64,000 bases of DNA from Isoetes taiwanensis. Its lineage: Eukaryota; Streptophyta; Lycopodiopsida; Isoetales; Isoetaceae. Below the pieces are notes generated by a model. The model saw only the letters and a program-made list of their open reading frames with translations, did no database searches and had not been told where the DNA came from. Position 1 is the stretch's first letter; each line of letters begins with the position of its first letter. Shown here piece after piece: positions 21,250-32,244 of the stretch. Location of the stretch: assembly GCA_021234155.1 (NCBI GenBank), contig JAJEKV010000066.1, positions 5,729,050 to 5,793,049 on the forward strand, read 5' to 3'. Made by a program: the position numbers and the translations under genes.

Positions 21250-21964
21250 CGCGCTCGCTTATCTTCTTCCATGAACCTGAAAATAAAAAATGAAAAGCAC
21301 AATTACAAACCACAAACTGACTATAATAATAAAGCAGAAAGACTTCTTTGGGAAAATGAGTGTTCTAAACTCTTTTATGTCGCATCATTACTGTTTCTTT
21401 GATATGTAGCAAGTCATTGACTAATATTAGAACCACAATTTGCTGCCAAAAATGATACAAATGCAAGCTTTGCAGGCATACAAATGTGCAAAACTTCCTG
21501 CAAATGTGCACTTACCTGTTAGCTTCAATAAAAAGCAAAGCCTGCTAAAGCAAATAATAAGAAACACACCGCCATTTACATATACATGCGTTGAGACTTT
21601 AATAATGCTGTAATCAACAATGCTTTCTTTAATAAGAATTCTGTAAAAAAAACAAATTTATTCTAAATGGCAGCCACTTCTTTCATATTGCATGTTTAAA
21701 TACAGAATTGAAACAAAGGCTTAAATTTGGTATGCTCAACCTTTGAAAAGTTTTAATATGAAATTCTTGGCCACAGTTAGATGGCTTTGCTGCTCATATT
21801 TAAAATTTATCTTATCTGGGAACCAAAAAATTCTCTCAGGTCTTCACAAATCCGACTCCAAAGAGTGGATAAAGGGGTGAAGCAAATCGAATGCCAAGGC
21901 TAAAGAAAAAATTGTAATAGTCTATGTTGCATAACCAATCTTACTCAATAACTTCGAATCTTCA
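21250..21964. other. AT-rich flank up to the DIRS-type element
   Basis: No gene is recognised. In a strict tandem array another DDE-like gene would start here, but the retroelement at 21965 intervenes and no such gene is seen on its far side. Confidence 0.4.
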
Positions 21965-22002
21965 ATTCCTAGGATGGGTCCTGATCTACACATAAGTGGC
22001 CG
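21965..22002 (-). repeat. Split direct repeat B2 (3' end of the DIRS-type element)
   Basis: These 38 bp are identical to 22949-22986. They contain CCTAGGATGGGTCCTGATC and end at GTGGCCG, after which the two copies diverge at once. Confidence 0.9.
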
Positions 22003-22171
22003 CCGAAGTGGTATTCTCATTGAGCTTTGTGAAATCGTTGAATACAAATTGATTCCCCTATTAGGGTAGAGCTTTGAAAGAACGTGAAATATAAATGCTC
22101 CGAAACTAGACAATCATCGAGAGCCAAGAGACTACTTAAACACAAGATGAACAAAGATCTTTCATCCGCCG

Positions 22172-22180
22172 CCTTTTATA
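22172..22180 (-). promoter_or_regulatory. TATA-like element between A2 and B2
   Basis: The minus strand reads TATAAAAGG at 22180-22172, about 170 bp before B2. In a circular intermediate this promoter would read through the B2-A1 joint into the coding region. This role is inference. Confidence 0.3.
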
Positions 22181-22454
22181 CAAGGAAGAGAAAATTGGTG
22201 CTCGCTTCTCCTGATGCAAGCCCGCCCTATGCGCAATCCCGTGCATCTCGATCACCAAGAGACCTCAGAATCAACCTGCAAAGGCAACGATGAAGAAAAA
22301 ACCCGTCAAGGAGTTAGGCGCCCTGCGCAATAATATATCAAATATCCAATCAAGTCCAGGCGGCGGAACCACGGCTGAACAAAGGAACAACAAAATGACC
22401 AATCGAAAATCGTCCGCGGAATGACCATCGCGGAGAAAAATATTCGATTAGTGC

Positions 22455-22530
22455 TGCCTCAGAGGCTACAATGCCACGCTGAGGGATGAAAAATTGGAGG
22501 ATGCCTCAGAGGCTACAGAGCCACGCTGAG
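22455..22530. repeat. Direct repeat of 29 bp inside the DIRS-type element
   Basis: TGCCTCAGAGGCTACA plus GCCACGCTGAG occurs at 22455-22483 and 22502-22530. Each copy contains the palindrome GCCTCAGAGGC. Confidence 0.8.
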
Positions 22531-22796
22531 AACACTGAACCATAAGAACATATAAACTTGCCAAGAACATCAGACAACGAAAAACATGGAGGGTGCCAGA
22601 GGCAGTAAAGCAATCTGAGAGGTAGAGAAAGAAGACAGAAACCGTAGATGGTCACTTGACCAAAGGAAAAGAGGAATAACAACATGGAACAAACATGAAC
22701 AATTTACTGCCAACAAACCCAAGAAACTCAACCGAACCAGAGCCAATGAACCCTATACCATCCGAGAAGAACACAAAGAGAGGGAGGGAAGGGCGG

Positions 22797-22949
22797 AAGG
22801 TAGGTAGAAGGCGCTAAAGACAACAAAGCAAAGCTCAAGAGAATGCCGATAGCCAACCAAGGGAAAAACGGTCTATAAATAGGGAGGGCGGATATCATGC
22901 CCTCATCCAGGAATGACGGTTCTATTGCTATCGCAATAGAACCGTAGCA
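22797..22949 (-). repeat. Split direct repeat A2 (internal)
   Basis: It is 153 bp and nearly identical to A1 at 29542-29699, with small differences around 22880-22910. It contains the 13-bp inverted arms at 22916-22945 and a plus-strand TATAAATA at 22874-22881. Confidence 0.9.
22916..22945. promoter_or_regulatory. 13-bp inverted arms around a 4-bp core in A2
   Basis: ACGGTTCTATTGC and its exact reverse complement flank TATC. The same site sits at 29666-29695 in A1. Inverted 13-mers around a short core resemble binding sites of tyrosine recombinases, so a recombination role is plausible but not shown. Confidence 0.55.
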
Positions 22950-22986
22950 TTCCTAGGATGGGTCCTGATCTACACATAAGTGGCCG
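22949..22986 (-). repeat. Split direct repeat B1 (internal)
   Basis: It is identical to 21965-22002 over 38 bp and abuts A2 with one base in common, forming the internal B1-A2 junction that mirrors a joined element end. Confidence 0.9.
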
Positions 22987-22999
22987 ATAGAAGAGGAAC

Positions 23000-23460
23000 C
23001 TACCTCAAAGACCAAGATGGCGGGATACGCGAGGCGCCCTGAATGCTCCGGGTAGAATGTAGCGCGAAAGTGGGAAGCAGCAGAGAGCGCCAACGCCCGT
23101 GAGAGCCGACAATGTCGGCGATGACGATCGCAAAGAATCGGGTGGTAGCACCGCCTTCACTACCGCATGGGTGCCAAAATCCCGGGCCCAAACCGATAAG
23201 ACGCAGGGACTCAAACCACCACGAATCCGGCAGCATATGACAAAGGCCGTGTGGAGGACAAGGATGAGCGAAAGAGGGTCACCTCGTGGGGCTTGAGGCA
23301 CGAAAAACAACAGACGACAACAAACGCCGCAATAACATGACAGGCGTATGGGGAAAAATGCGGCTATGAGGGACCTCCCCGCCAGCGGATTGATCGTCGA
23401 CTTAGACCCGCGGATGTGCAACCGACATAGTCCGGGAAAAGGACAGGTCGCCCAATTCAA
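23000..23460 (-). pseudogene. Tyrosine recombinase C-terminal part of the DIRS-type element
   Basis: The minus frame 23236-23000 contains GSEGGATTRFF followed by HGRWRS at 23101-23084, the end block of phage-integrase-type tyrosine recombinases as found in DIRS/Ngaro elements (H-x-x-R then H/GRWRS then a Tyr region). The parallel frame at 23460-23005 shows GTHAV at the same site, so a frame change lies at the H-x-x-R motif, and the catalytic Arg is not clearly readable. It is the last coding unit before B1, which fits the family order. It is inactive as it stands. Confidence 0.6.
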
Positions 23461-24260
23461 AAAGGCGGCTCTGAAATTCTGGAGAAAACCAAAGAAAGCG
23501 TATAGTGACTAGGCACGCTTTGAGGCGAGGTCGCCAATCGGCCAGGTGAGGGGGCTTAGTAGGGAGATGATTTGGCTAACGGAGACGCAAAATGAGGTAA
23601 ACGCCGCCGTGAAGAAGAGTGGGTACGAGGGGCGCTTGGCTTACGGACCAACGCAGAAGAGGGGTCGAACAAGGCTAAGGAAAGTTGATCGCTTATGAAA
23701 AAGGCAATAGCGCGTAAGGCGCACCCCTATAGAAGTAGGACTACGATGGGTAGATATTAGAGAGGAGAAGAATGCAGCAACATGCAAAGAGGAGGCAGGT
23801 AAAGATGTAAGTCAAATGAGAGTGACACCACCGACCTAAATTGAAGCCAAAAAGTAAGAATAATCGAAAGCAAAGTTGATCGGGCGCCAGACCGAGAACG
23901 TAAGCCATAGCCGAGGTGAAGAAGGGCAATGAGGGGCCATCATAAAAAGGTAAAATATCCGAACAAGGAATAAGCAAGTGTTAATATCAACCAACCAAAA
24001 AGAAAAAATAACACCATGGACTACCCAAGCTATACCCAAAACTAACCAACAACTCTAAAAACAAATCCCGACGCTTATCAAACGATGAGAAACAACCTTA
24101 TGAAAATGAACAAACTTTCTAAAAACATGTGAGATTACAAGAATGATGTGAGAAGAGACAATATTAAGTATTAGAAAATCACAACGCAAGGTGAATAGTG
24201 CCGCATGACGACTTGACACCGCGATGCGGGAAGAAGGTGAAGGTAGTAAGGCCCGAGAAT

Positions 24261-24580
24261 TCATGAAAGAAAACCGCCTCGAACAAAAGATTGCCAAGTG
24301 GAGGAGTCAACAGCAAGCAAAGGGCCACCAAGGGGCGAGGGCCAAGAGAAAACAAGTAGTGTGAGGCGGGCCCTAAGAACCGAAAGCATGATGCAAAACC
24401 CTCGAACCAAGGAAGGTGGAGGAAAGCAAAGAGTTGTTAAACGATGCCGGCCATAAGAAAAGGCGCTAGGGCGCGATCCGATGAGGATAACAATCTTTGG
24501 TGTTGAAGACCGGCAGGAGAGCATTAAAAGGGCTAGCAAAACGATCAACATGATGTGGCCCCCACCGCCATCTAAGAGGC
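24261..24580 (-). pseudogene. Region between RNase H and recombinase of the DIRS-type element
   Basis: Minus-strand reading gives DRFASPFNALLPVFNTK and then a block like LCFPPPSLVRGFCIM and LALAPWWPF, in two frames. This matches the conserved stretch that follows RNase H in DIRS-like polyproteins (a DRFAS motif, PP-LI-RVL, then an APWWPLL-like motif). Frameshifts are present near 24480 and 24300. Confidence 0.5.
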
Positions 24581-24749
24581 AAAAGACCGAGGGGAAAGAG
24601 AAAATTCATCAAAGGCCCGAATTTTGGAAAGATAGTCACCCACTATTCTCCAAGCGTGGAACCCAAACCGCTCCAATCAATATGATGCCGATAGCGTAAA
24701 ATTAGTACTTCCAGCAAAGAAAAATGAAGCACGGGGATCGCGAACCGCC

Positions 24750-25310
24750 ATTCTCAGAATAAAAGAACACATTCTGATTGTCCCCACGAAGCTATCACAC
24801 AAGAGTCGACAACAACGAAAACACACCGCCGCAAGATCTCAAAAAGAGCAAAGAGTTCACGCCAAGTAGAAGATTGAGGCGGCATCCGCCGAGAAATCTC
24901 CGTAAAAAGAGAGAAGCTCGTAACCCTGACGCGGAAAGCCAACCACCCCATCCCTCATCATCCGCATCAAAACCCAAGGTAGAATCACCACAAAGAAGCG
25001 GCCACAATGGGGCTCACAAACCGACAAATAAGGGTCCGCCAAAGCCGGACCTCCCCGCTTTTGCAAGGGGAGATAGAAGAAGGGAGTATCCCAAAGGTCG
25101 GCCTCCCGCGTAGATCAAAAATGGAGACCACAAGACAAGGCAAAGACACGCGACCCCACTCCAAGACGCAGTGGATTGATAAAGCCAAGAAAAACGGGCA
25201 ATCAGCGAGGAGTGACAACTTGGGAAGACAACAAACTAGAACACAGAGACAAGACCCGCTCTTCTTAGCCCTGATATACGAAAAGAAGCCCTCATGAGCG
25301 CCCACTATGA
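24750..25310 (-). pseudogene. RNase H domain of the DIRS-type element
   Basis: The frame 24951-24754 contains SSTWRELFALFEILRR near 24873, the Glu-bearing helix of DIRS/Ngaro RNase H. An acidic stretch with GWGG, seen as MRMMRDGVVGFP or DADDEGWGGWLSASG in overlapping frames at about 24975-24915, would supply the first Asp. The coding runs on from the RT through 25305-24985 with frame changes. Its role in the family is to remove RNA from the RNA:DNA hybrid during replication. Confidence 0.55.
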
Positions 25311-25419
25311 AACCTAAGAAAATTGTGCAATGTGAGAGACCTAAACCGACACTTCTTCCAAGCTAAGAGAAAACCGCCCGCTGTAAATCAGAAATGACGC
25401 CGATCCAGAGAACCTCGTG

Positions 25420-26195
25420 ACATGTTTGGCATAAGAATAAAATATCATCGACATAGGGTAAGCAACTGACGCCTGACCTCGCCAAAACCGAACCAACCGG
25501 CCGACTAATTTGGTAAAGACAAAAGGGGCTGGAGCTAGACCAAAGGGGAGGACATTAAAGATATAGAACCGCCATCAAGCTCAAAACCCAAGAAAGTGCG
25601 ATGAGAAGGCCAGATTGATATGATGATAACCGGATTTCGTGTCGACAAAGAAAGAGAAAGTCGCTGGTAGACACATGTGACAACAAACCGAGGGACTCAT
25701 ACCCAAAAGAGGGGATGGTCAAAAAGAGTTTAGATAGCGCAGATCTAGGATGAGACGGAATTTGTTTAGGCCTTTAGGGACGAATTTCAAGGGGAAACAA
25801 GAAGGGGCTGAGGTGATCGGGATGCGCACCTGCACGCCAGGAGATCGCCACGCCAGAGCGAAAGCAAAGTCAATGATGGGCGCATAAAAGACGAAAGTGG
25901 TTTGGAGCGCAGAAAAGCATCGAGGACACGGGATGACCAAGGAAGGTGATAACCAAATTGTATCCAATTCAAAACTCGCTGTGAGGAGCAAAATGGATTG
26001 CCGAAAAGGAAGGGCCGCATGGAGGCTTATCAAGACTATAGTAGCCGGCCAAGTCATCACCGGGAGGGGTCGATGCCAAGATGAGGGATGACCGAGGTAA
26101 ATGGAGCACATTCTCAAAAGAGGGCACAAACCGTAAGTAACCAACCAAATAACCAAGGAACTCACCAAACCAAGAAGGCAACGGGACCCGGGCAA
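25420..26195 (-). pseudogene. Reverse transcriptase of the DIRS-type element
   Basis: The frame 26195-25719 ends in FVPKGLNKFRLILDLRYLNS, RT motif of the DIRS/Ngaro type. Downstream on the minus strand follow VDTKSGYHHIN at about 25646-25613, FLGFELDGG, a PFGLAPAPFVFTKL block at about 25540-25500, and PYVDDILFLC with the catalytic pair at 25449-25444. The order and motif spacing are those of an RT palm. Several frame changes occur (for example near 25720, 25565 and 25480). Confidence 0.7.
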
Positions 26196-26239
26196 CTTTA
26201 TACATTTTGCACGCCGAAGTTAACCAAACCAAGCTCATA

Positions 26240-29200
26240 CCTCAAAAGCTCGCGATACAATGTAATACACCCACATGCAACAAGAAACCAAAGGAGAAAG
26301 TTGAACTAAGACTAGAAAAACCCTTTAGGGCTAAGCACAAACACATGCATACACAACCCCACCCAACTTGCATACATACACACCCCAGAGGAAAATAAAA
26401 CATCTAACACCACCACAAAGCCTCAATCGGATAACCGCCCTAACATGCTAGAACACAAATTGAAAACCAAACAACAAAACGTGAGCTAATGAAGAACGGA
26501 CGAGCCATAGCACCAAAATCATCTTAATAAAAGCATATGTAATAGTATTGCTTTAAATGTAATATCCGAGGCAAATCGAGGGAGGCATAAATCATGGGCC
26601 TGACGGGAAAAAATGGAGGGCCGGGCCGCACCAAAGGACCCGGAGGTGGAATCAAAGGTGGCGAGGGGCGTTAGGGAGATCCGCATTAACACGAAGCATG
26701 GCAGTTTCAACCCCGATGGCCAAGCCGACCACAAAACGTGCGTAAAGGACGGAACCGACGAGATGAAGAGAACTCGATGGAGGCGCAGCAGAAGGAAGAG
26801 CCGAGGGAGGGAGCGTGGGTCTCGGCTGGGGGGCCGATCATGATGCATTTGCCGAAGCTAACTTCAATTTCCCCGAATCATCGGGCAGATAAAGCGGGCC
26901 CGCATGGTCATCAAAAAATCTAAAGCGACATCATAGCCTTCGCGACAAGAATAATCAAGAACTTCATTCTCTCAGAGGGTGGCAGCCTTACCTTCCTCAA
27001 TAATCAAGAATCGCCTCGCACCCGAGGAGACAAAGCACTAAACGAAGCATGAAGCTCCCAAATCTCGACCGCGGGCACAAAGGAACTCATACCGGTGGCG
27101 ATCTACTTTCTTTAAAGTTGGGAAATGACCGAGACGCCGCTCTCAACCTCCCCGGCCGGCACCTCAATCCGCCATGCACGTAAGCATCGGCAGTAAGTGA
27201 GGATCGGGCTCAGATTCCGCGCTATCTCGTGAATCGAGGGTCTCAGAAAATAGCCGAGGCACCATGTCCAATGATGGAGAAGGAATAGAGGAGCCTAAGG
27301 AATGGCTCAAACCAATAGAAGGACTCACCAAGCCGAGAGAAAAACCGGGGAGGAACCGAGCAAAAGAAACGTAAGAGACAACCCGAGATGGACCGGCCGA
27401 GCCGTGAGTGGGAAGGCATGCTTGTGCATCCGGACAAAGGGGATAGCCGGGTGATCGGTTCAACAGAAACAAAGCAAAATGAATCGCATAGTGGGCCCAT
27501 CGATGCAATAGAGACCCCCAGCAGGCGTAAGTTCGTTTGACGGTGGGGTAGACGGGGCAAAGGTTGATCAAGAACCCTCTTCGCCCGGCCGCTCGTAAAA
27601 AGCCCGAGATGTCTTTGGAGAGCCCGATCTGCCATAATGTGAGATGTCTAGAAACAACAAGTTGCAAGCGTTAGAATGTAACCAAAAATCAACTACCGTG
27701 ACATAAGGAGGGAGACGCAAAGAGCAGAAAGGGCATGATGCACATGAGTTAACGGGATTAACGGAGCAAAAGGAAGAAATGAAAAATAATAAAAAAGGAA
27801 CTAGAAACAAGCCACAAACTTAACGAAAAAATTGACAAGGAAAAACACCGAAAAACATAAAGAAATAATACAGGATAATGTTTGCATGTACATATGCACC
27901 ATCGCATCCTAAAAACCCCAAAATCTAAAAAATAGTAGGTAAGCTAGACGGAATAAAAGCACGCAAAACCATAATGCGCAAATCGACAACATGCGCAAAC
28001 ATGCTAAATAGATCAAATTGCGTACCACGCTATAGGATTAATGGGACAAAGAGAAGAACCTTACAAACAAACATAATGAATATCCTAACGACCATCTAAA
28101 GGGACCAATCCAAATGGAAAAAATGCAAAAACAAGATGTTATGAAAACAATGAGGGCAAGAGATGAATTTCAATCAAAGAGACAAGCGAAGAAAAAAAGC
28201 TCTAACGAGATTACCTACGAAACACGTAAAGAACAAAAAGGGGGGGACGAAGACAACACAACCCCAACTATCTATAACGAACAACCCGGAAGGCGGTTTT
28301 GGGGAACTTGAAAACCTCCATACAACGACTTTGTGCAAGCGAATGACCCAAAACTTATATGGTAGAAATAAATACATATACCCATGGGGACGCAAGATCA
28401 ATTTTATGCACGATGAAGCAACAAAAACAAAAACACCTACAACTAACAAATAAAACCATACAGCCATAAGACGAGGCTAAGACGCAGAGCTAGCAACAAC
28501 TATAAGAGCAACACGATCGGATACCCCAACGCTTCACAAAAACCCAAGCAAAACAAACATGAGGGAGTAAGGAAAAAAATCAATCGAAAATGAGGAAAGC
28601 ACAAAAGAATGCAAGGGAATGAGAAAACAACGTGCAACTCCCCAAAGGTGCACAAAAATCCCGTGGAAACCCGTGACCGGTATCCCCAGCAAAATAGGGA
28701 ACCAACCCCGATCCCTCCCTTTGAAAGAGGAGGGGGAGAGCGATGGCGGCAGACTGAGCGGCCGCGGTGGCAGCCCATAGGAACTCCGAACCAACAAAAA
28801 AAGGGGACCAAGACGGGTAAGGCACTGGGGCAAATGTGCGTGAGTCGATAAAATGAGAGCTATTTCATCAAAAAGATCATACGAACCAAAAATCCGAACC
28901 AAAAACCGCATGAGATAGGATCGGGCCACGAGGGAGAAGGAAAGACTAAAGGAGGAAGGGAAAAAACTGCCGAGGCAAGCAATTAACTTCCCAAGCAAAC
29001 CCGGCTCTGAGCCGATTGTTGCTGGGCAGACAGGGTCTATCCGGCAGCTGCCATACTGCCGATCAATCTGGCAGACGGCAAACCGGGCCGATTTAGCCAA
29101 ATGGGCTGTGGAGCGAACAGGAATCAACCGCCTTCAGATCCAAACCGATGGCAGCAGGCAGAGAAACCAGCAGGACGGATCCAAAGGCAAACAGAGCACG

Positions 29201-29541
29201 CAAATGAACAGACAAAAAACCAACGAGAAAGCAGCAGGACGGAATCAAAAGCATAAACAGCTCCAAATGAACAGACAAAAAACAAAGGGAGAAAACTAAC
29301 CAATACCGCTGTTCAAACCACCGAGTTGAAGCATCCATCGAGCCGAGCATGGCATATGGATCCAAGTAAAACAGGAGAGATTAACCCAAAACAAACCAAC
29401 AGCCGTACCTTGTTAGGTGCAGAATCAGGATGTGGGACGCAGATGAGAACAGAGGCAGCCACCGAAGTTCGTCTTGGCGTGGATCTCCTTGGATGGTGTC
29501 GGTTCGCCCTAGCGTGGATGGCCTTGGCTGGTGCGCCTTGA
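26240..29541 (-). other. Upstream (gag-position) region of the DIRS-type element
   Basis: Several minus-strand frames of 80-200 codons exist (29127-28534, 27667-27164 and 26848-26519), but none shows a recognised domain. Their position between A1 and the RT is where the gag-like ORF is expected. The strand is pyrimidine-rich, so mirror frames on the plus strand (Lys/Glu/Arg-rich) are artefacts. The segment 29195-29290 contains two copies of ATGAACAGACAAAAAAC within a duplicated stretch. Confidence 0.4.
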
Positions 29542-29699
29542 AAGGTAGGTAGAAGGCGCTAAAGACAACAAAGCAAAGCTCAAGAGAATGCCGATAGCCA
29601 ACCAAGGGAAAAACCGGTCTATAAATAGGAGGGCGTGATACTGGGGCGTCCCCATCCAAGGAATGACGGTTCTATTGCTATCGCAATAGAACCGTAGCA
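29542..29699 (-). repeat. Split direct repeat A1 (5' end of the DIRS-type element)
   Basis: It is 158 bp and matches 22797-22949. It ends at GTAGCA, one base before the flank. It includes the 13-bp inverted arms (29666-29695) and TATAAATA on the plus strand at 29620-29627, which points out of the element. Confidence 0.9.
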
Positions 29700-31680
29700 A
29701 TGGTAGCTTCCCTGTCACCCTGTCAATACATGTAGTGCAAATTCGTCCTTGAAAAATTCGAAATCCTGTTGTAACTGTTTAATTGACGCCACAATTGCAA
29801 GCCCCCAAATCGTGTTCTTGATGGAGGCGTCTGTGTGTGAACATCTGGTTCTGGAGATGTGGTGGCTAAGCTCTCGGGTGCTTGAAACGAGTTCCCCCCA
29901 AAATTCCGTCATTCTCGCCATTCGAGTTCATTCGAGTTCTTGGAGCTATTTTTGGACTAAAATTCCCACTATTTTGGATCTATTATTTGATGTTGCAAAA
30001 CTAACATATTGAGACACTATATCATGCTTTAACCCACCTGTGGAAGCAAGTTGTTGTGGCAGGCTAAGGTATTTCTTTTCATGACTCATGTGAATTGGTC
30101 TGTATGTAACAGTACATGGCAGTACTCCACTTAGTGTCATAGACTATGAAACCTAATCATTAGGATGTAGCCTGAGGATGCAAAGCACTTTGGAGTTTTT
30201 TTAAATCCAGACCGTCACCCTAAAATGAATGGCTTAGCACTAAGGAAAGAGCCTAGCAAACTTTAGTTGGAACTACATGCTGAGCACATTACACGAGAGT
30301 ACACATTTACTTGGTCATAGCCCACATATTTCTATGTTGTGGCAAGAGTGCCATGGAGGCAAATACAAATTTTTATTTCGTTCAAAACCACAAGCTCAAA
30401 ACTCCATAGCCACAGTTGACTCTGGAATATGAGGAACATATATATTCCACATTGTTGCTGGTACATGAGGAACACAAACTTGGAAAGTGGATTTTAGCCA
30501 ACACCTATCTAAATTTCATTGTATTTGGCTCCTGGACCATTTGTCAGTCTTTGAATAAAATAGCCTAATGATTAGGATGATGCTGGCATGGAGTCAGTCA
30601 TTTGTCAGCGAATTTGGGTTGTTTGTAATGCCTCAGTACACTTGCCTTTGAACATATTCTTTTGGACCTGATAACAGAAGATTCGATGTTGTATAAGCGT
30701 GGCATTGGCATGGGCTACTGTCTAAAGTATAAATTGAAGGATTCAGGAATATTCAGAAGGAATATTTGGAGCGTTATGTGAAATAGAATTTTTGCTTATA
30801 CCAACTACAATATGATAAAAATATTGGGACAGGAAGACTAACAATTATTTGCCATAACAGGTTTTGGCTTTGGGCACCACATGGGGTAACCATGCATTAA
30901 TACATCAATATGGTCAGATCTTGATCAACCTTGAAATAGCACTTTATGGCTACAGTTGTGGTGCACATGGGATAGTATACGGTACATGGTAAGATATGTT
31001 GGAGATATGTGGACCATTAAATTAAATAGGCCAGGCTAACTAGCTTTCCCAAGTGCAGACTCACCATTGTACTCAAACTGGGTGTTGTATAAGCTTGGCA
31101 TTGGCATGGGCTACTGTCTGAAGTATAAGTGAAGGATTCAGGAATATTCAGAAGGAATATTCAGAGTGTTGCATGAGATAGCTGTTGGGTTATACCAACT
31201 ACAACGCACAAAAAATGTTGGCACAGGAAGACTAACTCTAGCCTTGAACATATCTCTAATCTAGCCTAATGTGGCAGACTAGTGCTTTTGACCAAGTGAT
31301 TTTGACCATGTGCGTGGTTCACAAAATCTTCAAAAGAATGGTAGTGAGGGCATGTACAATGCCTCTCTGAAGACCTCAATTACACATGTTCTGCACATAT
31401 TTTGCCCAGTACAAAGTTTAGAAGCATGGCTCAACCTGGCAATTGGAACGACAAGCCCAAATCCTCTAAGCAAAGCATGCTTCTACATTAGTGGTGTCTT
31501 AGTATTTGTAACTACAAGCATATAATGTGGCACAACAAGCTACAGGAATGCAGACATGGTATTTGTAAGCCAAGAGTATGTGCACAAAGGGCCATGCCAG
31601 TATTCGTGGGATCAAACAGAGTAGTATTTTTTATCTGCTGCTCCTCAGCATAATAAAGTTTTCTTGCCTCCGTGGCATAA
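29700..31680. other. Non-coding stretch with a long direct repeat
   Basis: No gene is recognised. The only structure I see is the duplicated block at 30690-30845 and 31084-31232. Confidence 0.4.
30690..31232 (+). repeat. Direct repeat of about 150 bp, 394 bp apart
   Basis: Both copies begin GTTGTATAAGC-TGGCATTGG and continue through GGGCTACTGTCT, GGATTCAGGAATATTCAG, TATACCAACTACAA and ACAGGAAGACTAAC. They differ at roughly one base in ten. Confidence 0.85.
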
Positions 31681-31683
31681 TGA

Positions 31684-32244
31684 ATGCTTCTTGTTCGCCC
31701 AATGCATCTTTTAGTTTCTCCATGTTATTATATGCATGCTATAGTGGCAGGTTCTTTAAATTCTATTATAATTATGCCTACACATTACCAGAAAAGACAG
31801 TACAAGCACTTTGGTTATCACGAGATTTCGTATTTTAACTACTACTATGATGAGAACCAACTCAAGTTGGAGAAAGAGAAGCTGGGACTCAACCAACAAA
31901 TTGAGGATAGGGCTATTGTAATTCAAAATCTTGAAAATGAGATATTCCAACTATGCACATCTAACATGAGTGTCAAGCATGCTTATGAAAGCAACATGTA
32001 CAAAATCAATGTGTCTGAAAAAGATGTTGAGCATCTTCAGCAGCAGCTTAGAGTTGCGGAGGAGGAAAAGCACGTGCTCAGATCTTTTCATATGGAAGAA
32101 AAAAAGAAGGTGGAGGCGGTCGTTCAAGAAGGCATGCATATGACTAGCTTGAAATTTGGGGATAAGAAGGCCAAATTTTTTTATATAGCTAGCCAAAATG
32201 AATATCATCTTTTGCATCATTATTTCGTGAGGGATCTTGGATGA
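31684..32244 (+). CDS. Coiled-coil ORF, unknown product
   Basis: This frame of 186 codons has a hydrophobic start that may be intronic. From about residue 57 it holds a long heptad-rich coiled coil (KLEKEKLGLNQQIEDR, VIQNLENEI, DVEHLQQQLRVAEEEKHVL, EEKKKVEAVVQEG). An exon starting near 31840 after a pyrimidine-rich tract is a plausible real part. The plus-strand continuation at 32241 is not obviously related. No family is recognised. It may be an exon of an unseen gene or a fragment. Confidence 0.35.
   Translation: MLLVRPMHLLVSPCYYMHAIVAGSLNSIIIMPTHYQKRQYKHFGYHEISYFNYYYDENQLKLEKEKLGLNQQIEDRAIVIQNLENEIFQLCTSNMSVKHAYESNMYKINVSEKDVEHLQQQLRVAEEEKHVLRSFHMEEKKKVEAVVQEGMHMTSLKFGDKKAKFFYIASQNEYHLLHHYFVRDLG

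Larger units (their letters stand above)
21965..29699 (-). mobile_element. DIRS-order tyrosine-recombinase retroelement with split direct repeats
   Basis: The element is 7735 bp. Read on the minus strand the order is A1 (29699-29542), coding region, B1 (22986-22949), A2 (22949-22797), a 794-bp segment and B2 (22002-21965). A1 equals A2 and B1 equals B2, and B1 touches A2 with one shared base, exactly the split-direct-repeat arrangement described for PAT- and Ngaro-type elements. Reverse transcriptase, RNase H and tyrosine recombinase remnants lie in that order inside. No target duplication is seen, as expected for recombinase-mediated insertion. Several frame breaks show that the copy is inactive. 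The coding strand is strongly pyrimidine-rich. Confidence 0.8.

Noticed and set aside
22084-28453. Several Lys/Arg/Glu-rich plus-strand frames inside the DIRS-type element
   Set aside because: They mirror the pyrimidine-rich minus-strand coding region, lack domains, and overlap the RT, RNase H and recombinase.
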